Translations under genes and position numbers: made by a program | In this document: positions 13,301 to 26,500 of the stretch, piece after piece | Numbering within the stretch: the first letter of the stretch is position 1 | Layout: every line of letters starts with the position of its first letter | Assembly: GCA_029207755.1 (NCBI GenBank) | Contig: JARCOQ010000005.1 | Coordinates: forward strand, 52,045,563 to 52,109,562 | DNA from: Chamaea fasciata | Taxonomy: Eukaryota > Chordata > Aves > Passeriformes > Sylviidae | DNA length: 64,000 nucleotides | Direction of reading: 5' to 3' | Notes under the pieces: model-generated | What the model was told of the DNA's origin: nothing | What the model saw: only the letters and a program-made list of their open reading frames with translations | Databases searched by the model: none

Positions 13301-16300
13301 CCTCCTCCCTGTGTGCCTCACTTCCCAGGAAACTGAAGACAATGCTGGGAGAGTCCCTCCAGCTGCTGAATTCCAAACCCTTGGGTGGGAGCTCTTCCAT
13401 GAGGCCCTTTCCAGGCAGGACTGAGCTCAGGGGACTCTGCTGCCAGCCAGGGCATCCTACCACTGTTTAAGGAATTAAAAATGTGCAATGATGCTGTGGT
13501 CATGTAAACATGCAACAATATCCAATACTAAAGACATTCTCAACCCTCTTCCTAATTAGTGCCTTAATTAGTTTTCTACTTGCCACCCTCATCAGACTTG
13601 CCTCACTAAGCAAATGACCATTTGACTTACTGATAATTCAGATACAAGTCCTGTCAAAATGTCATTGCTATTGGCATCTTCAACATTTCAAGTGTCTGTA
13701 TCAGTTTCAATTCCAAGGAAAAAATCCTGGTGGCATTTCAATAGTTAAGTGCTCTGACTTGCTACAAATTCCTTCATTGCATTTGCTGCACGGCTGGGTT
13801 GATAAAGATAACATGTCTTGTTGTCTTTATGCTTCAGTATCAAATCAACTTCAGATTTTTTGGTAGCTGCTGTCACCAACACACACCTGTTGCTGCAGAT
13901 GAGACAAAGCAATGCTGCTTTACAGGAGGAAAAGTTCCCCTGCAGGCCAGCTGGAGAGTCTCCTGATCTGTGAATCAAGGGCAGCCTTTTCCCCAGGCAC
14001 AAGATGAGCTGGCCACCAGCAATGTGCTTTCTACCCATATGAGTTGAGGGGCTGTCTTAAAAATCATGAGTTTGAGAGGCCAGGTCAGATGGAGCAAAAT
14101 CATCCCTAAGGTGTTATTGCTTGAGAGAAAAATGGAAGTGTCCAGCTCAGATGAGCTCCCACAAGCACATTGTCTTGCAAAATCCTAAGCCACACAGAAG
14201 AAACAGTTTAAAAATAATATCATGCTGATGCCAGTCTGAGTCCTTTAAAAACTTAGGACTTAGTGCAATTGAGAGGGGAGGAAAATTTCAATAAAAAGAA
14301 GGGAATGCAGCCTGTTTAATAAGCAATGAGACAGACCCTTGCCAAAGAAAATATATAGCCAGTATGAATACAAAAGAAGGAATACAAAAGAAGATAAGGA
14401 ATATATTTCACTTGATGTCCTTTGACTGCAACCTCTCCTTGCAGTGGAATTATGTTCCTGGGATGTCCAGAGCTCCAAAACTCTCCAGTTTGTGTGCAGG
14501 TGAACACAAACTGCACCTGCGTGGCCTGTGCTACCCATGGGTGTGCCCAGTAGTCCCAAAATTCCTGTTGGGAAAACCACCTGAGCAGAGTACAGGGAGA
14601 ACTGTAGCTCTCCCATAGGTGCCATGTCTTCTGATCATCAGGGTCCTCACCCACCCTGTGTGCTCTGGATGCTTTATGAAACCTTACTGCCAATGTGGAC
14701 TTTGAAACCAGACTCAAAAGGCTCAGAGTACTTTGTGTAGCTTAGTGGAATTCCCAAAACACAAGGGAATTTTGTCACCACAAAGCATATAAACTCATTA
14801 AATAAAAAACATGTATAAACATAAAAATGAAAACAAATGTATGTTAGAGGCAGCACGTTTCTTGTGATACGAATTTCTATATTGTCTTCTTAGTATGAAG
14901 AGTATGAAAGAACTAATCACAGGCTGCAGGTGCAGTGTATTCATGGTAGTAACACAGAACTGCAAAGATAAATGTAATAGTTTTAAAATGAGATCATGAA
15001 ATATAACAATAGGTTTTCATAACATAGGAACAATGCTATAATGTAAATGAAATTAGCATAATTGGACAATTATATCAACTTAAAATTGAACTTGAAAGTA
15101 GAGAATATTTTAAACATCCCTAAATCTTGGGAAGAATGATTTTTGGGAGCAATTTCAGCATTTTTTTTAACAACATGTATAGTACTATATAAAATCCCGA
15201 GTAAAGAAAATCAGCCAATCATAAGACGTCTCTTGAAACTACAGGTGATGAAAAATTCTGGAAATACATCTTGAACCAAAATGCCAGCGCTTGAGAAAGA
15301 AACAAATTATCAACTTCCCAGACTGATGAAAGAAAGGCCAAAAAGAGATCTCTTTTTTCTAAGTGACAGAGTTCCCAGAAGTTTTGTTTTCAGTTCACCA
15401 GCTGCTCACTACTCACCAAGGTATTTTAGTTCTAAATATTTAAGGATTTTTGTCTCTCTTTTGCAAAATTAAAATTCTCTCATTGAAGCATTCAAGCTTG
15501 CACAAACAGCTCTAATTTGTTACACCTGTTTAGAGCTGTGTTTCACTAATGACTAGAGAAACAGCAAATAACTTCATAATGGGACATAATTTATTACAAG
15601 ATCATCTACATTGAAATTCTCTCGAAGGAACAGGGTCTCTGTGAGCTATTTTATATGGATTTAATAGAAAGCATACTGTGAAGATTAGTTATCTTCCTCT
15701 TTTTGCCATCCTTGTTTAAGAAAGGCTAAAATGTTAAAATCTGTGGAATGTTGACCATAACACCACAGTTGTTGTAAAGGCCATTCCACCTCTTAGTCAC
15801 AAAATCCAGATGTAATCTGACAAAAGCTTTAACTCTTGCCATTGCTCTTGGTAGGGCACTTCTTGGTGAGCACAGGAATAGTTAATGCATTTCCAGTTAA
15901 ACATCTCCCTAACACATAACAGTTTTCTTTTAGGAGGTCATAAACAGTAAAATTTACAGAAATTAGTAGCAAAACACATCAAGGTAGGCTTTCTTTCAGA
16001 AAGAGATCTCTCTGATTAGAAGACCTCTATGTTCAGAAGAAATAATGAATTATTAAAGAGAGCCTCTGAAAGCAAATGTGGCCTGGAGTGCACCCTGGGG
16101 ACACAAAAGGGCTTTAATCTCACCTGAAAGCCACAGCTCAGCATTTTGTCAGTGTGAGACTCCTTATCCAAGGATAAATTGATGTTCTGACAGCACTCCT
16201 GTGTGTTTTGCTTGTCGGGAGCCACATGTTCAACCTCCTCTGGTTTGTTTGCTTGCTCTGAGAAAAAACAGCTGATTAGGAACTCTGCCAACCCAATGTA

Positions 16301-18598
16301 GTCTAACTTTGTAGTCTTGGAAAAATATGTTCTTTCAAGGCACTAACAGATGGACATCTAAAAGTATTAGTTACTTTGGGAAAATGAAATTCCAGGCTTA
16401 AAAACGATTTAAGGAGGAGCAAACAGCCCTGTTTTTAGAGCTCTTTCTAATTGAAAAGTACCCTCAGCAAAATGTTCACACATCAGTGTGAGTGAAGAGC
16501 AGAATATCACACGCAATAAATTGGAACCACAAGCAAAAGGACGTCGCTGCTCTTCTTTTCCTGAAGTTTCTCCCTCTCAGAATGAGGGCATGCTTTCATT
16601 CTCCTCCACACAGCAAAGGGTGGTGCTCCAAGTGAGGACTGACACCCTGGGGGTTTTCATTAAAATAATGCAAACACACGTTGATCTCAACCAAACACCT
16701 CTCATTTGAAAACGAGTGAGGAAAAGGGGAGATCCCACAGTCCTTCAGCTGTCTAACAAAGCAGAGTACAAAGGCACAGCTTTAATGCCACAAACACAGA
16801 GCGAGCTTGGGAGCAGATGCTGCAGTGCAAGATAATTTTCCACAGCTTGGCATGAGGGTGTTAAATTGTTATTGAAGAACTGAAAACAACGAAGTGCTGC
16901 AGGATGAGAGAACCATAGGAGATACAAGCCTTTAATTAGTATTTAGCATGGTAAGAATAGCATGGTAAATGCCTTCTAGCCTTCCCCTAGCACATCCAAG
17001 CTTGTGTTTAAAATGATTTAATTGTCACCTGTCTGCCGTGCAGCAGCCGCCTCTCTTTTTTCTTTTGTTCATAAATACCTACAGCCTTTTACAGCGTCAC
17101 CACATTGCTACAGCCAGGATGTCAGCTTGACTTGTTTTGAAGACATTCAGCAGTAACCAGACTTAGGGTACTTTTGATGCATAACCCCCTGTTAACCCTC
17201 AAAAGGGAGGGGGGGGGGTGAGGGGAATCCCTGTTTCCAACAAAAACTGTTCTGTAAAACCCAAACGAGGAGTGTTGCTCTGCCTCTCCGCCCCGATGGA
17301 CTGTGCCAGGGTAACCTGATCCAGCAGCTGCTTCTCCTCTGCCCTTGGCTCTTCCTGGCGAGGGCAGGAGCTGTGAACAGTGAACTGCTGAGGACAGAGT
17401 TTTGCTCCGTGCTGAGGGAAGGAGCCTTTTGCAGAATGCCCTCGTACTGAATCATCTGCCTTGCAGCAAAATAACCTGACAGAGCAGCACACAGGTTACA
17501 CAGCTCAACCAAAGCAGCACTGGCAGCTGGGCATTTTCAAACCCCTAAAGCAAAGTTCATCAGATCAGACACATGAACTTGGGGGATGGTTTTTCATAAG
17601 CCACAGCAGCTCTTTGCTGTCTCTTTCCTTTAGAATAATTTTTCTTCACAGACAAATGCCGAGTTCCACAGGTGACATAAGGTTCATAGTTGTAGAAGAA
17701 ATCTTTTAGGCGCTGCTGCTCTGCCTGGTTCCTGATGATGCTTTGCCAGATACAACTTTAAGATGTTGGTGGTTCCCCTCAGCTCAGCTCTCTCTGTGCA
17801 TTAGTCGGAGAAAAAAAGAAGATTGTGCCCGACCAGCCCCTCTCAGAAGCCCGTGAAAATCAAGGGTTTCCTTTTCTACACATTTCGGTGGGCTGTGGCT
17901 CTGCCTCTCAGAGCCAGTGTTTAATGAAAGCCATTAGCATTTATATGTACCAAGAAAATAGCTGTGCGAGCTTATTGCAGTTACAGCTTATTAAGTGACA
18001 GAAGAAGCAATATCGCCCCAACAGTGTTTTCCCTTAGTTCAGTATTCTGACCTAATACAGATTTTTCTCTATAATTTCTGTTTTACAGAGAAATGTACTT
18101 TAATGGAGAATAAAATACCTTGTGGATAGAAAGCCGAATTTGCCTTTAGAAGCATGAAGTCTAATTCCTGGTGCTGAGGTTGTCTGCTGAACAGCTTGAT
18201 GCGCAACTACATCTCACCAGGTGCCCATTCCCATCTGTAAATTTGAAACACTTATATGTTCCCCCTCTGCAGAATGCTCAGAGATAACACTCTAGGAACA
18301 GTAGGCTTTGCTTACACGCAGCAGACAACCCTTGTTATCTACTTAATGTTGTTTATCATGAGCAGGGTTAAATAACAAGCATGTTTACAATAACCATATA
18401 CTTCACTGCCAAAGCTTCTCACCTTTTTGTCCCTTCTCGATCAGTACTTCACAGTGATTTCCTTAAGGGGCTGGGGATTGAGTCCCCAGTGACAGTGGTT
18501 CATGCCTACATTTAAACCTTTGCGTTGTCAGTGACTGACACCCTTCAGAGGGCCTCTTCCCTCTGTATTATATAGTGGTGCTTGTTCAAAGGCAGCGC
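7394..18598. other. Non-coding single-copy-like DNA
   Basis: No gene is supported. Low-complexity spots are a TTTG run at 9254-9280, a T-rich run at 10595-10618 and a G-rich run near 17206-17222. A 14-bp-period direct repeat (TAGCATGGTAA twice) sits at 16944-16968. Frames such as 14316-14717 (-) and 17192-17512 (-) are unremarkable in composition and have no recognisable domain. Confidence 0.5.
9254..9280. repeat. (TTTG)n microsatellite
   Basis: Four to five TTTG units with slight imperfection are visible. Confidence 0.85.
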
Positions 18599-18646
18599 TT
18601 GATGATCTTGGAGGTCTTTTTCTACCTTGAAGATTCTATGATCATA
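18599..18646 (+). mobile_element. CR1 LINE 3'-terminal fragment
   Basis: The sequence has the typical avian CR1 3' tail order: TGATCTTGGAGGTC, a TTTTTCTACC stretch in place of the usual TTCCAACC, and then GATTCTATGATCAT. This is the 3' untranslated end in forward orientation. CR1 copies are normally strongly 5'-truncated and lack poly(A), which fits this stub. The preceding 130 bases may be further, more diverged CR1, but I could not align them by eye. Confidence 0.75.
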
Positions 18647-20094
18647 TTTGGTGCTGTTGATCCATCTTGTGCAGTTAAGGAGCCCCGGAGGAAAGACAGA
18701 CATGCCTTCTGCTTATGCTCTGAAGAGCTGTAGCAAGTTGGAGAGATCAAAAAATGTGAAACGGCCATCAGCAGGGCAGAACCACTTAAGGGCTTTTTCC
18801 TGATGGATTTGTATCTCAGCATCTCATTTATATTAACTATATCAGTGAGCTGAAACGACTTCATGGCACAGAACTTCCTGAAACAGTGGCCAAACTTGAC
18901 CTTTTTTATTTTTAAAAAAATTTGGTCGTGAACTTCAGTTAAAGCAAAAGACAGGAGGCCAAGAACTACAACTGAGTGTTTTCTCCAGTTAGTACCTGGC
19001 CAAAGACTTCTGGCTTTGTGTACACAAGAGCTGCAAACGCCTGCACCTCCTTGTCCTGATGATTAATGCTTTCTCCCCCTGCCTGCAGTCCCTGAGGCGC
19101 TTGGTGTCAGCAGAAGAAGACAATACTTCACCAAATAAATCACTGTTTTCTTTACAGGGCAGCTGAGGTTTGTACCCGTTCCCTCTCTGGCCAGCTCAGC
19201 ACAGCGAGTAATTTTCCAGACCCTGTTTCTGGTCAGTGCATCATGGTGATAACTGGAAGCAATCAATAGCAGCAGTGTCACCACGCCCTGGGGATCGCGT
19301 TTGCTTCTTCGGGTCAGCAGCCCAAGTCTCTTATCACCGGAGAATCTGTGAAAGGAAGGCACCAATGGTCACTGGCCAGAATCCAAAGTGAGCTACCAGC
19401 TGAGTAAATGACACTCAGCAAAAATGATGGATTTAAAATTTTAAATTTTTGCTCACTCTTCTGTTGTGATTGCTTAGAAATTTGCATATTATTTAAATGA
19501 ATATCTTAGCAGTTCATACATCAAAAAAATGCTCTTCAGCCAGAGCTTTTGACAAATGGTAACTGCATTTTAACTGAAGCATCCAATGTCATTCAACAGA
19601 ACCTTGTCACCATTTTTCACGTTCCTACACAAGTGACAAAAAATTATTTTCCCTGTCTGACTTCGAGTGCTTTGCTTTCTTATTTTCTTCCTTCCCTACC
19701 TCTTTTTTCCACACCAAAAAAAGGGAGAAGGTTTAGGGAAAGGAGGAAGAAATGTAAAAATGTAAAATCTTTGGTGGGTCATCCTTGGCAAAAGTATATA
19801 ATGAATTATTCATTTGTTGTATATGACTTTAGAAAAAAATTGTTAGGAGAAGTTACAAGAATTCAAACCAGCTAAAGCTCTTAGACCATTAACAAAAGAA
19901 CTTTAAAAAGCGAGAAAATTCAAACTGCAGTAGATGAAATGTACCCCAAGTTGTGACCAAGCTTCCTCCTCTCCCGGGTTCTGCAGGCCAGGTGGTTTCC
20001 TCCAGCCCTGCTCAGTGTCCACCAGCTTTCTGTGGCTTCTTAGCCCACAGCAAATCCCACATTGGCACCTCCATGGATCCCTGGGGAAACATCT
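18647..20094. other. Non-coding DNA
   Basis: No gene or repeat is recognisable. The open frames here, for example 19549-19875 (+), lack domains. Confidence 0.5.
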
Positions 20095-20123
20095 CCCCCC
20101 CCCCCCCCCCCCCCCCCCCCCCC
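20095..20123. repeat. 29-base C homopolymer
   Basis: Twenty-nine consecutive C residues lie on the + strand. The tract gives a polyproline run in overlapping frames (19934-20344 and 19953-20300), which explains those otherwise long open frames. Homopolymers of this length are prone to length variation and to sequencing error. Confidence 0.95.
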
Positions 20124-23100
20124 ACCGAGATGCCCCCTGTGACCTGCTCCTCCCCCGGTGGCTCCTCTTCCCAAGGGCTTCTCTGTGCTCCAGGGGATCT
20201 CCCTTCCCTCTCCAGAGACTCAGGCCACGTGGATCAAGTTGTTTCTCAAATATTATGGCAAGGAAAAATGATGCTTTTGGGAAGGCAGAACAGAGGATAA
20301 AGCCTGGGAGGTATCAGATAAGGGAAAGGGACAAAATAGTGTGACAGGAGTGAGCAGAAATCTGCATGTGAGAGGCTCGGTTCATCTTTTTTTAGGGTTA
20401 TTTCCTTTGCCACTTTTTTTTCTTAATATGGTATTTCAGTGAAAATCTTTTAAGTGATGTAGATGTCTTGCATTCTGTTTTGACACATGACAATTTATAA
20501 CTGCTTTATATTCCTTGTAGATATATTGCCCCTCCATATTTTTCTTTTATCAGTAATTATTCAGAATAAAGGAAACTGGATAGTGTTGAGACATATTTTA
20601 AGCACAATGAAGAATTTCTTTTAAATGTAAAAAAAATATATCTGTGTTTTAAAGAGCAAATATCTGTCTGTCTTGTGACTTGGAAATTCTGTGACAAGTT
20701 CAGGAGGGTTTTTTCATGATTTCCAACTAATTTATGGCCCAACCTAAACCCATCAGATCTGAGAGCCTTTGCACTGACATTAATGTGCTCTGAGTCAGAA
20801 CCTTGGGCCTAGATTACATCTCAGTTGTACCAACACCGTGTAGTGCTTAATTAAATAGAGACACTCAAATACACAGTGAGCCACCCACAAGATCCCAGCA
20901 CAGTAATGAGGGTCTTGATACCAAAAGAAACAATAATTTCAGCTCCAGCTTTCTCAAACAAGCTCTTTTAAGGTTATCCCAAATCTGGGAAGTATTTTTG
21001 TTCTTCAAAGTGCTGTTTCAGTCTAGTGTTCAAGACACTACAACGAATTAATTCTTGAGGTTTCTTGGTTTTATTCAGCATTTGTTTTTATATTAAAAAG
21101 GGTTTAGAGAGGTAGAAGAAATGCTTCCTTCTGTCTCTGTTATCTGATATGTGTTATACCAATTTACCCTTGCTATGTAAAGTCAAGTCTAATAGGAAAG
21201 AAAACAGCCTCACCACAATGAGTGACACTAATTTTAGTGACTAAATTTAAATATGCCTTGTATGTTTCTGCAGGACCCTGCCTTCCTAAGAATTCAGGTA
21301 TTCACCAAAATTATGTTCTAGAAGCTCATGATCAGTAAAGAGATCAAGGACCACTCAATAAGGAGGAACATGGAATTTGAATTTTTGTTTCTGAACAGGC
21401 CTGTATCCACCAGACAGCAAAAAGATCCATCTGGAGAATCCTAAGCCAACAGAGAAACTTTCAGGGTGGTTTCTTAAAAAACTTTTATGCTATTCGTCGT
21501 CACTACAGAATATTCAACCCTACATATTCAAAACACTGTAATATATCTTCTTCCTGCTGGCTTCCTTTCCTTACCTCCACTTACCTTATTTTTTAAATTC
21601 TAAAAAATTCTATTGAAAAAATTCCACTGGAAACATTTTCTACTGGAAAATGTTCCTGGTAGTATAAATCATGGTCACTGCTTATATAAGCTTCCGTTCC
21701 TATTTGCATATTCATAACAAGGCTGAGAAGTAAGGAGCCATTAAAGCCAAAGCTAAATGAGAATACTTCAAATTTATAGGCAAAATAATTTTCAGATCCC
21801 TAATAGTATGCAGTCCTTCTTAGCAAGCACTGTTGGTAAATTAGAAATTTACATTAACAGCCTTGCTAATAACTTAATTTCCCACCCTCTACCCAGGAGC
21901 TCTGAATCCATAGAGGGAGTTAATTACCTCTTGACTGCAAACAGTGGTTTTGAAAAGGAACTTTGGTCTAGTCAACATTTTCCTGGTTTTGTTTCTCAGT
22001 AATTGAAAGGGACAGAGCTTAAGAAGCAAGCACACATTACTGCTAAGATTCCCACAGGGGAAAAAAAAAGCATCTGGGTTTTTTTGATTTAAGTTCAGTC
22101 TGTCAAGGAGAAGTGTAAGCTGGAAGCCACAAAATGTTATGCAATTAAAAAAAAAGAAAAAAGAAAAACAAACTAAAAACCAAGAGACATAAGTGGGTTG
22201 AACAGTACTTAAAGTGCAATTATATTCTGAGAGGTGACTTTGGGAAAAGTCATGATCTGACTGAAGAGTTCTGCTATTGAGACTCGTTTGAATCCTGTCT
22301 TCTTTTAGACTAAAATTATGTGTAATTTTTGAGTCACTCTAAATATATTTATTTTCCTCTCATATAATTCAAGAAATTTACTCAGTGTTTTAAAATGAAT
22401 GCATTTATATTAAAAAAAATGACGACTGTACCTAAATAAGTAGTGTCAGTTGAAGCCCTAATATTTTCCTGATGTTTTATCTGCCCTTGCACACACAAGT
22501 ATTTATAAATATATATATTATATATAGTTTATAAATTGTGATTACTGAAGTGGTACAAGGGCCCACATATAAATTGTACATCTTTTATCATATTATCAGC
22601 AGAAATATGAGTCTTTTTTTCTTGGCTACAGACAGGTCTTTCTGCATAGCTGAACCCAGCTGAGAGCACAGGCACTGCCAGCAGTGTGGGCAAGGACCTG
22701 CAGCTTTCAGGGGGTGTGAGTCAGGGGAGAAATCCTTCTCACACCTGTCCTCCAGCAGAGCAGCCAAGCCATGCACATGCTGAAATTGGGAACTCAGGAA
22801 CTGCATTAAACTGGGGAGGGTCACCCACACTTCTGAGGACAGTCTCAGATTTGTACAGTTTTTCTAATGTTAATTAATTAGTATATCTGACAAATATTGT
22901 CTAGTTAGAAGAGCAGTTGGTTAGGTAATTCGTGCCCCATTGGAGCCCCCCCTACATTTTAGCACTACATTTTATTATGTCTATGATTTATGATGGAAAA
23001 TAAAGTGTTTTTGCAAGCTAAAAAGCAAAACTGAACAGAATTCAAAGAGGGTGGCATAACATGAAAAAGTGCACCTGCTGTGCTCAAGTGACAAAGAGTT

Positions 23101-23433
23101 AGAAGCTGTTCAGCTATAAATTAAAATCTGCAAAGCTACAGATACATATAAAAAAGGGGGGGAAAAGGCATGTGTCATCCCAATCCCCTGGTGCTTTTGT
23201 GATGCCCTAGGCTGTCTGGGGCATCATAGTGGCAGGAACTCTCCTGGGGTGGCAGCTGGTGCCCGGGTAGGTGGTCTAAGGGCAATCCAAGAACTTCATT
23301 AAGTTGAACTTTCTATGTTTGGATAATTTCAATATTAGATGGGATTTTAAAAGCCTAATCTCCCATTCTTTTAACATCATCTTTGAAACAGACTCTCCAC
23401 TATAAGCTTCAAACTGCTTCGGATGGGGTGAAT
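20124..23433. other. Non-coding AT-rich DNA
   Basis: No gene is supported. An AT-only palindromic patch lies at about 22500-22537 (TTTATAAA/TATATA words on both sides), and A-rich runs lie at 22146-22171. The region is otherwise unremarkable. Confidence 0.5.
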
Positions 23434-23558
23434 TGGCACCCCTGAATCTGTCCAAGCAGATGTGTCCAATATATCCCAAATTTTAAAATCCATTTATAAT
23501 AGAGCATTAAAAAAAAAAAAAAAGAAAAAAGAAAAAAAAAAAGCTGACACCCCTGAAT
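23434..23558 (+). mobile_element. Short A-tailed retroposon-like insertion with direct repeats
   Basis: A 14-base word at 23434-23447 (TGGCACCCCTGAAT) recurs at 23545-23558 with one mismatch (TGACACCCCTGAAT). Between the two copies lie about 60 bases of unique sequence, then an A-rich tail at 23509-23542 interrupted only by two G residues, then GC. Direct repeat, short body, A tail, direct repeat is the structure left by target-primed retroposition of a polyadenylated RNA. The body (23448-23508) matches no repeat family or gene that I recognise and may be a strongly 5'-truncated mRNA tail. Chance duplication is the main alternative. Confidence 0.5.
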
Positions 23559-26500
23559 GCAAATAACACTAAAGAGTGAAGTCTTCATACTGCTGAAGGT
23601 ATTAAACACAATTACAAAGCTCTCGCTAACAGTAACGAAGTAAGTAAGTACAATTATTGGAATTTTTTGGCTTGCACACATGTGCAGGCCTCTCCATCTC
23701 CTTTTTAATCAACAACTCAACACTGATGTGTTGGCTTCAGCTTAATTTGGATGTAACAGATTCATCTGAGGAGTAGCTAAGGCAACCAACCAATTGCACG
23801 TGCCAAGAAACTGAATTAAATTTTACATCTCGGAGATTCTCAAGTGTTTTAGTATCTTGAACTATCAGACAGCTACAAAAATGCTTTGTAAATAGTACAC
23901 ATCTCTCATTGTAGCCATTTAGTGCATTCCTAAGTTGGCATTGTTATTTTTAATGACAATGGCATAACAATTGTTATTGTTATGAATATTGTTATGAACT
24001 GTTTCATTGCAATTTCTATCCAAAGTGTTGCAAAGGCTGTTTAAAGACAGGAATGGAATGTGTCTAAACGTGGTTTCTCAAAATTCAAACAAATGAAGAG
24101 ACATTTTGCCAAGACATTTGAACCCTACTGTACATAATCTGTTTTATTTTTATGAGAAGGCAATTTAAATCTCTCATATGTATGGTGTGAAATGTTCTCC
24201 AGTAAGACATCTCCAAGACTCACATTGTGACCAAAGTCTGGGAAGAACACTTAGCATTAGACAATTAGCACCCAAAGGCTTTGACTCATCACAAAGGGTC
24301 TTTGGGCAGCTCTTCCCAAAGTCACAACCCTGAGGCAAAGCTCTTCCAAACCAAACAGAGGTGATGCTGCCTCTGAGGGCTGCAGAGTCCCCTCCTCTGG
24401 TCACAGTGGTGGCGGCGAAGGTGTCCTTTTGTGCCATTACAGCCACCCATGAGGGTTCCTTTGAGGGGACCATGTGGGGAGGTTTTCCTGGCTGTACAGA
24501 CCCGGGGAAGGGAAGGTTGCCCAAAGAGAATTGCCAGAGTACTCCAGGCTTTCCAGCTTTGAGCTGGCCAGCCACAGCAGTCTACAGCCACCCTGTCCCT
24601 CCATCCCTCATCCTCGTTTTGTTCTAGCTCCTCTTCTTCACATCCTCCTCCTTACATGTCTCTGATACGTCATATTTCATCCTTACACAGGAAAGGATGT
24701 GTGTTTTTAGAAAAAAAAGAAAAAGCCACCTCATTGCCTAAAGAATTTTAGAGATGTGATTTCTTGAGAGCTCTCTTACCTTCTATCCTGACACATCTGT
24801 GGGATTGGGGTGCTTGGTGCCTGCACTGTGCAGATATGGCCAGATAAGACCCCTGGGATACAGGGGCAATGCAGGTGCTGGCCCTGTGGACTGTAAATCA
24901 AGGGTGATACAATTGATCCATGCACTCCAGAGAGGTATTCCAGCTTGTTCAACTTGCTGTCCCATCTCAGAATAAGTTTATGCCAGCAAACAGTGAAGTG
25001 CTACTAAATAAATCACCTGTTGCACACCCAACACTCCCACTTTGCTTCATCCCACTTTCCCCATGAAGGGAGGGATCAAAGCTGAATTTCCAGATTTCCA
25101 GATGAAAGGAAGGCCACCTTGCAGGTGGCATCTTCTGTAACAACAGTAACTGTGAGTAGGCTGAAGCCTCCAATTTATCTATCAGCACAGCAGAGCACAG
25201 CTACACAAATTGCTGTACTTGCTCACCCCATTTATAACCAGGTAAAGCACCTTTTCCTATTTTCTTCTGTAGACAAAGCCCACTACTGTCCTTCCTGTTT
25301 ATATGTAGATTTACCTGTTTTGTAGCCCAAATAAGTGAAACAATCCGAATGCAAAAAGAAAAGTTGGTGTAATCATGGGTTTATTGAGTTATTTCCAAGC
25401 TGAGCACCACACAATTCATTCTGTTCCTACACCCATCCACAGAGATCCATTATATCTGCTGGCAAATGTCCTAAGCACTCAGGTTCTGTAAGCTTCTCCA
25501 TGAATTTCTCTGCTTTACTCTGCAGCACTCCCATCTTCTCCCATGATTCTGTGTATCTGGAATGTCAGATTCTGGCCATTCTGGCTCAAAGTCCTTCCAT
25601 GCATGGCACTGGCAGCCTCTAAGTCAAACACTTCAGTGCTGGAGGAAGAAAGGCTGCACAGTCAGCTGGCATCTTTTCAAAAGATTTTGATGCTGTTAAT
25701 GTTGAATCTTTTGGCCTGCTCTGCCTGCTGGGTTAGAAGCTTCCCACCCAAATTCATCCCAATGACAGAATTTGTCAGTTCAAGACTGGTCTGGATGAAG
25801 CCACCCTGTGACAAACCAGGCTGGGGATTTAAAATACTGCTGTAATTGCAGTGGCTTAGTGTGTCAGGAGAAGACTGTGGTATAGGGTATAATGTGTTTC
25901 CCTGTCCAGCTGTCCAGTGACAGGATTGCTCTGTGCCCCTCCTGAACCACACCTGCCTTCACTCTTGCCTGCTCAGAAACACACGGACAGTAGTCACTCA
26001 TCTCTGTAATCCTCATTGTACTGGAACATTCCTCTCCCCTTCCTCTTCCCTTTCCGTTTTTTACTTTTTTTTTTTTTCTCTTCGTCTTTTTTCTCTTCTT
26101 TCTTTATTTTAGTAATTTTCATGCTGTGCTTGTGACTGCATGAATAGGCTATTTTGTGTACATACTACATCATTCCATACAATGACAACAGTGTAATTAC
26201 AGTGTTCAAGAGGAAACACTGGCTGAGCAGACAAGGCTGTAATAACAGCCTGAGAGCTGTGAGTTTACCCATTCCCTCTGCTTCACCACCATATCTGGGT
26301 CTACTCCCAAGAGAAAAAATGTCTTATCAGTCATGTTCACCCTTTCCCAAAGGCAAACAATCAGTATCTCCTGTGATCTAAATCAGACATTTAACCCAAC
26401 TCAGGAATTTACCAACATAAACAAAAACAATTTCAGCACGATTCAAACAGTAACAAAACAAATTTGTTCATCAACATTATGCTTTCAAAAGCCACACCTG

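Noticed and set aside
14316..14717. 133-codon minus-strand open frame, plus the 121-codon frame overlapping it
   Set aside because: No recognisable motif, and competing frames exist on both strands.
19934..20344. Proline-rich open frames of 115 and 136 codons
   Set aside because: The proline run comes from the 29-base C homopolymer.
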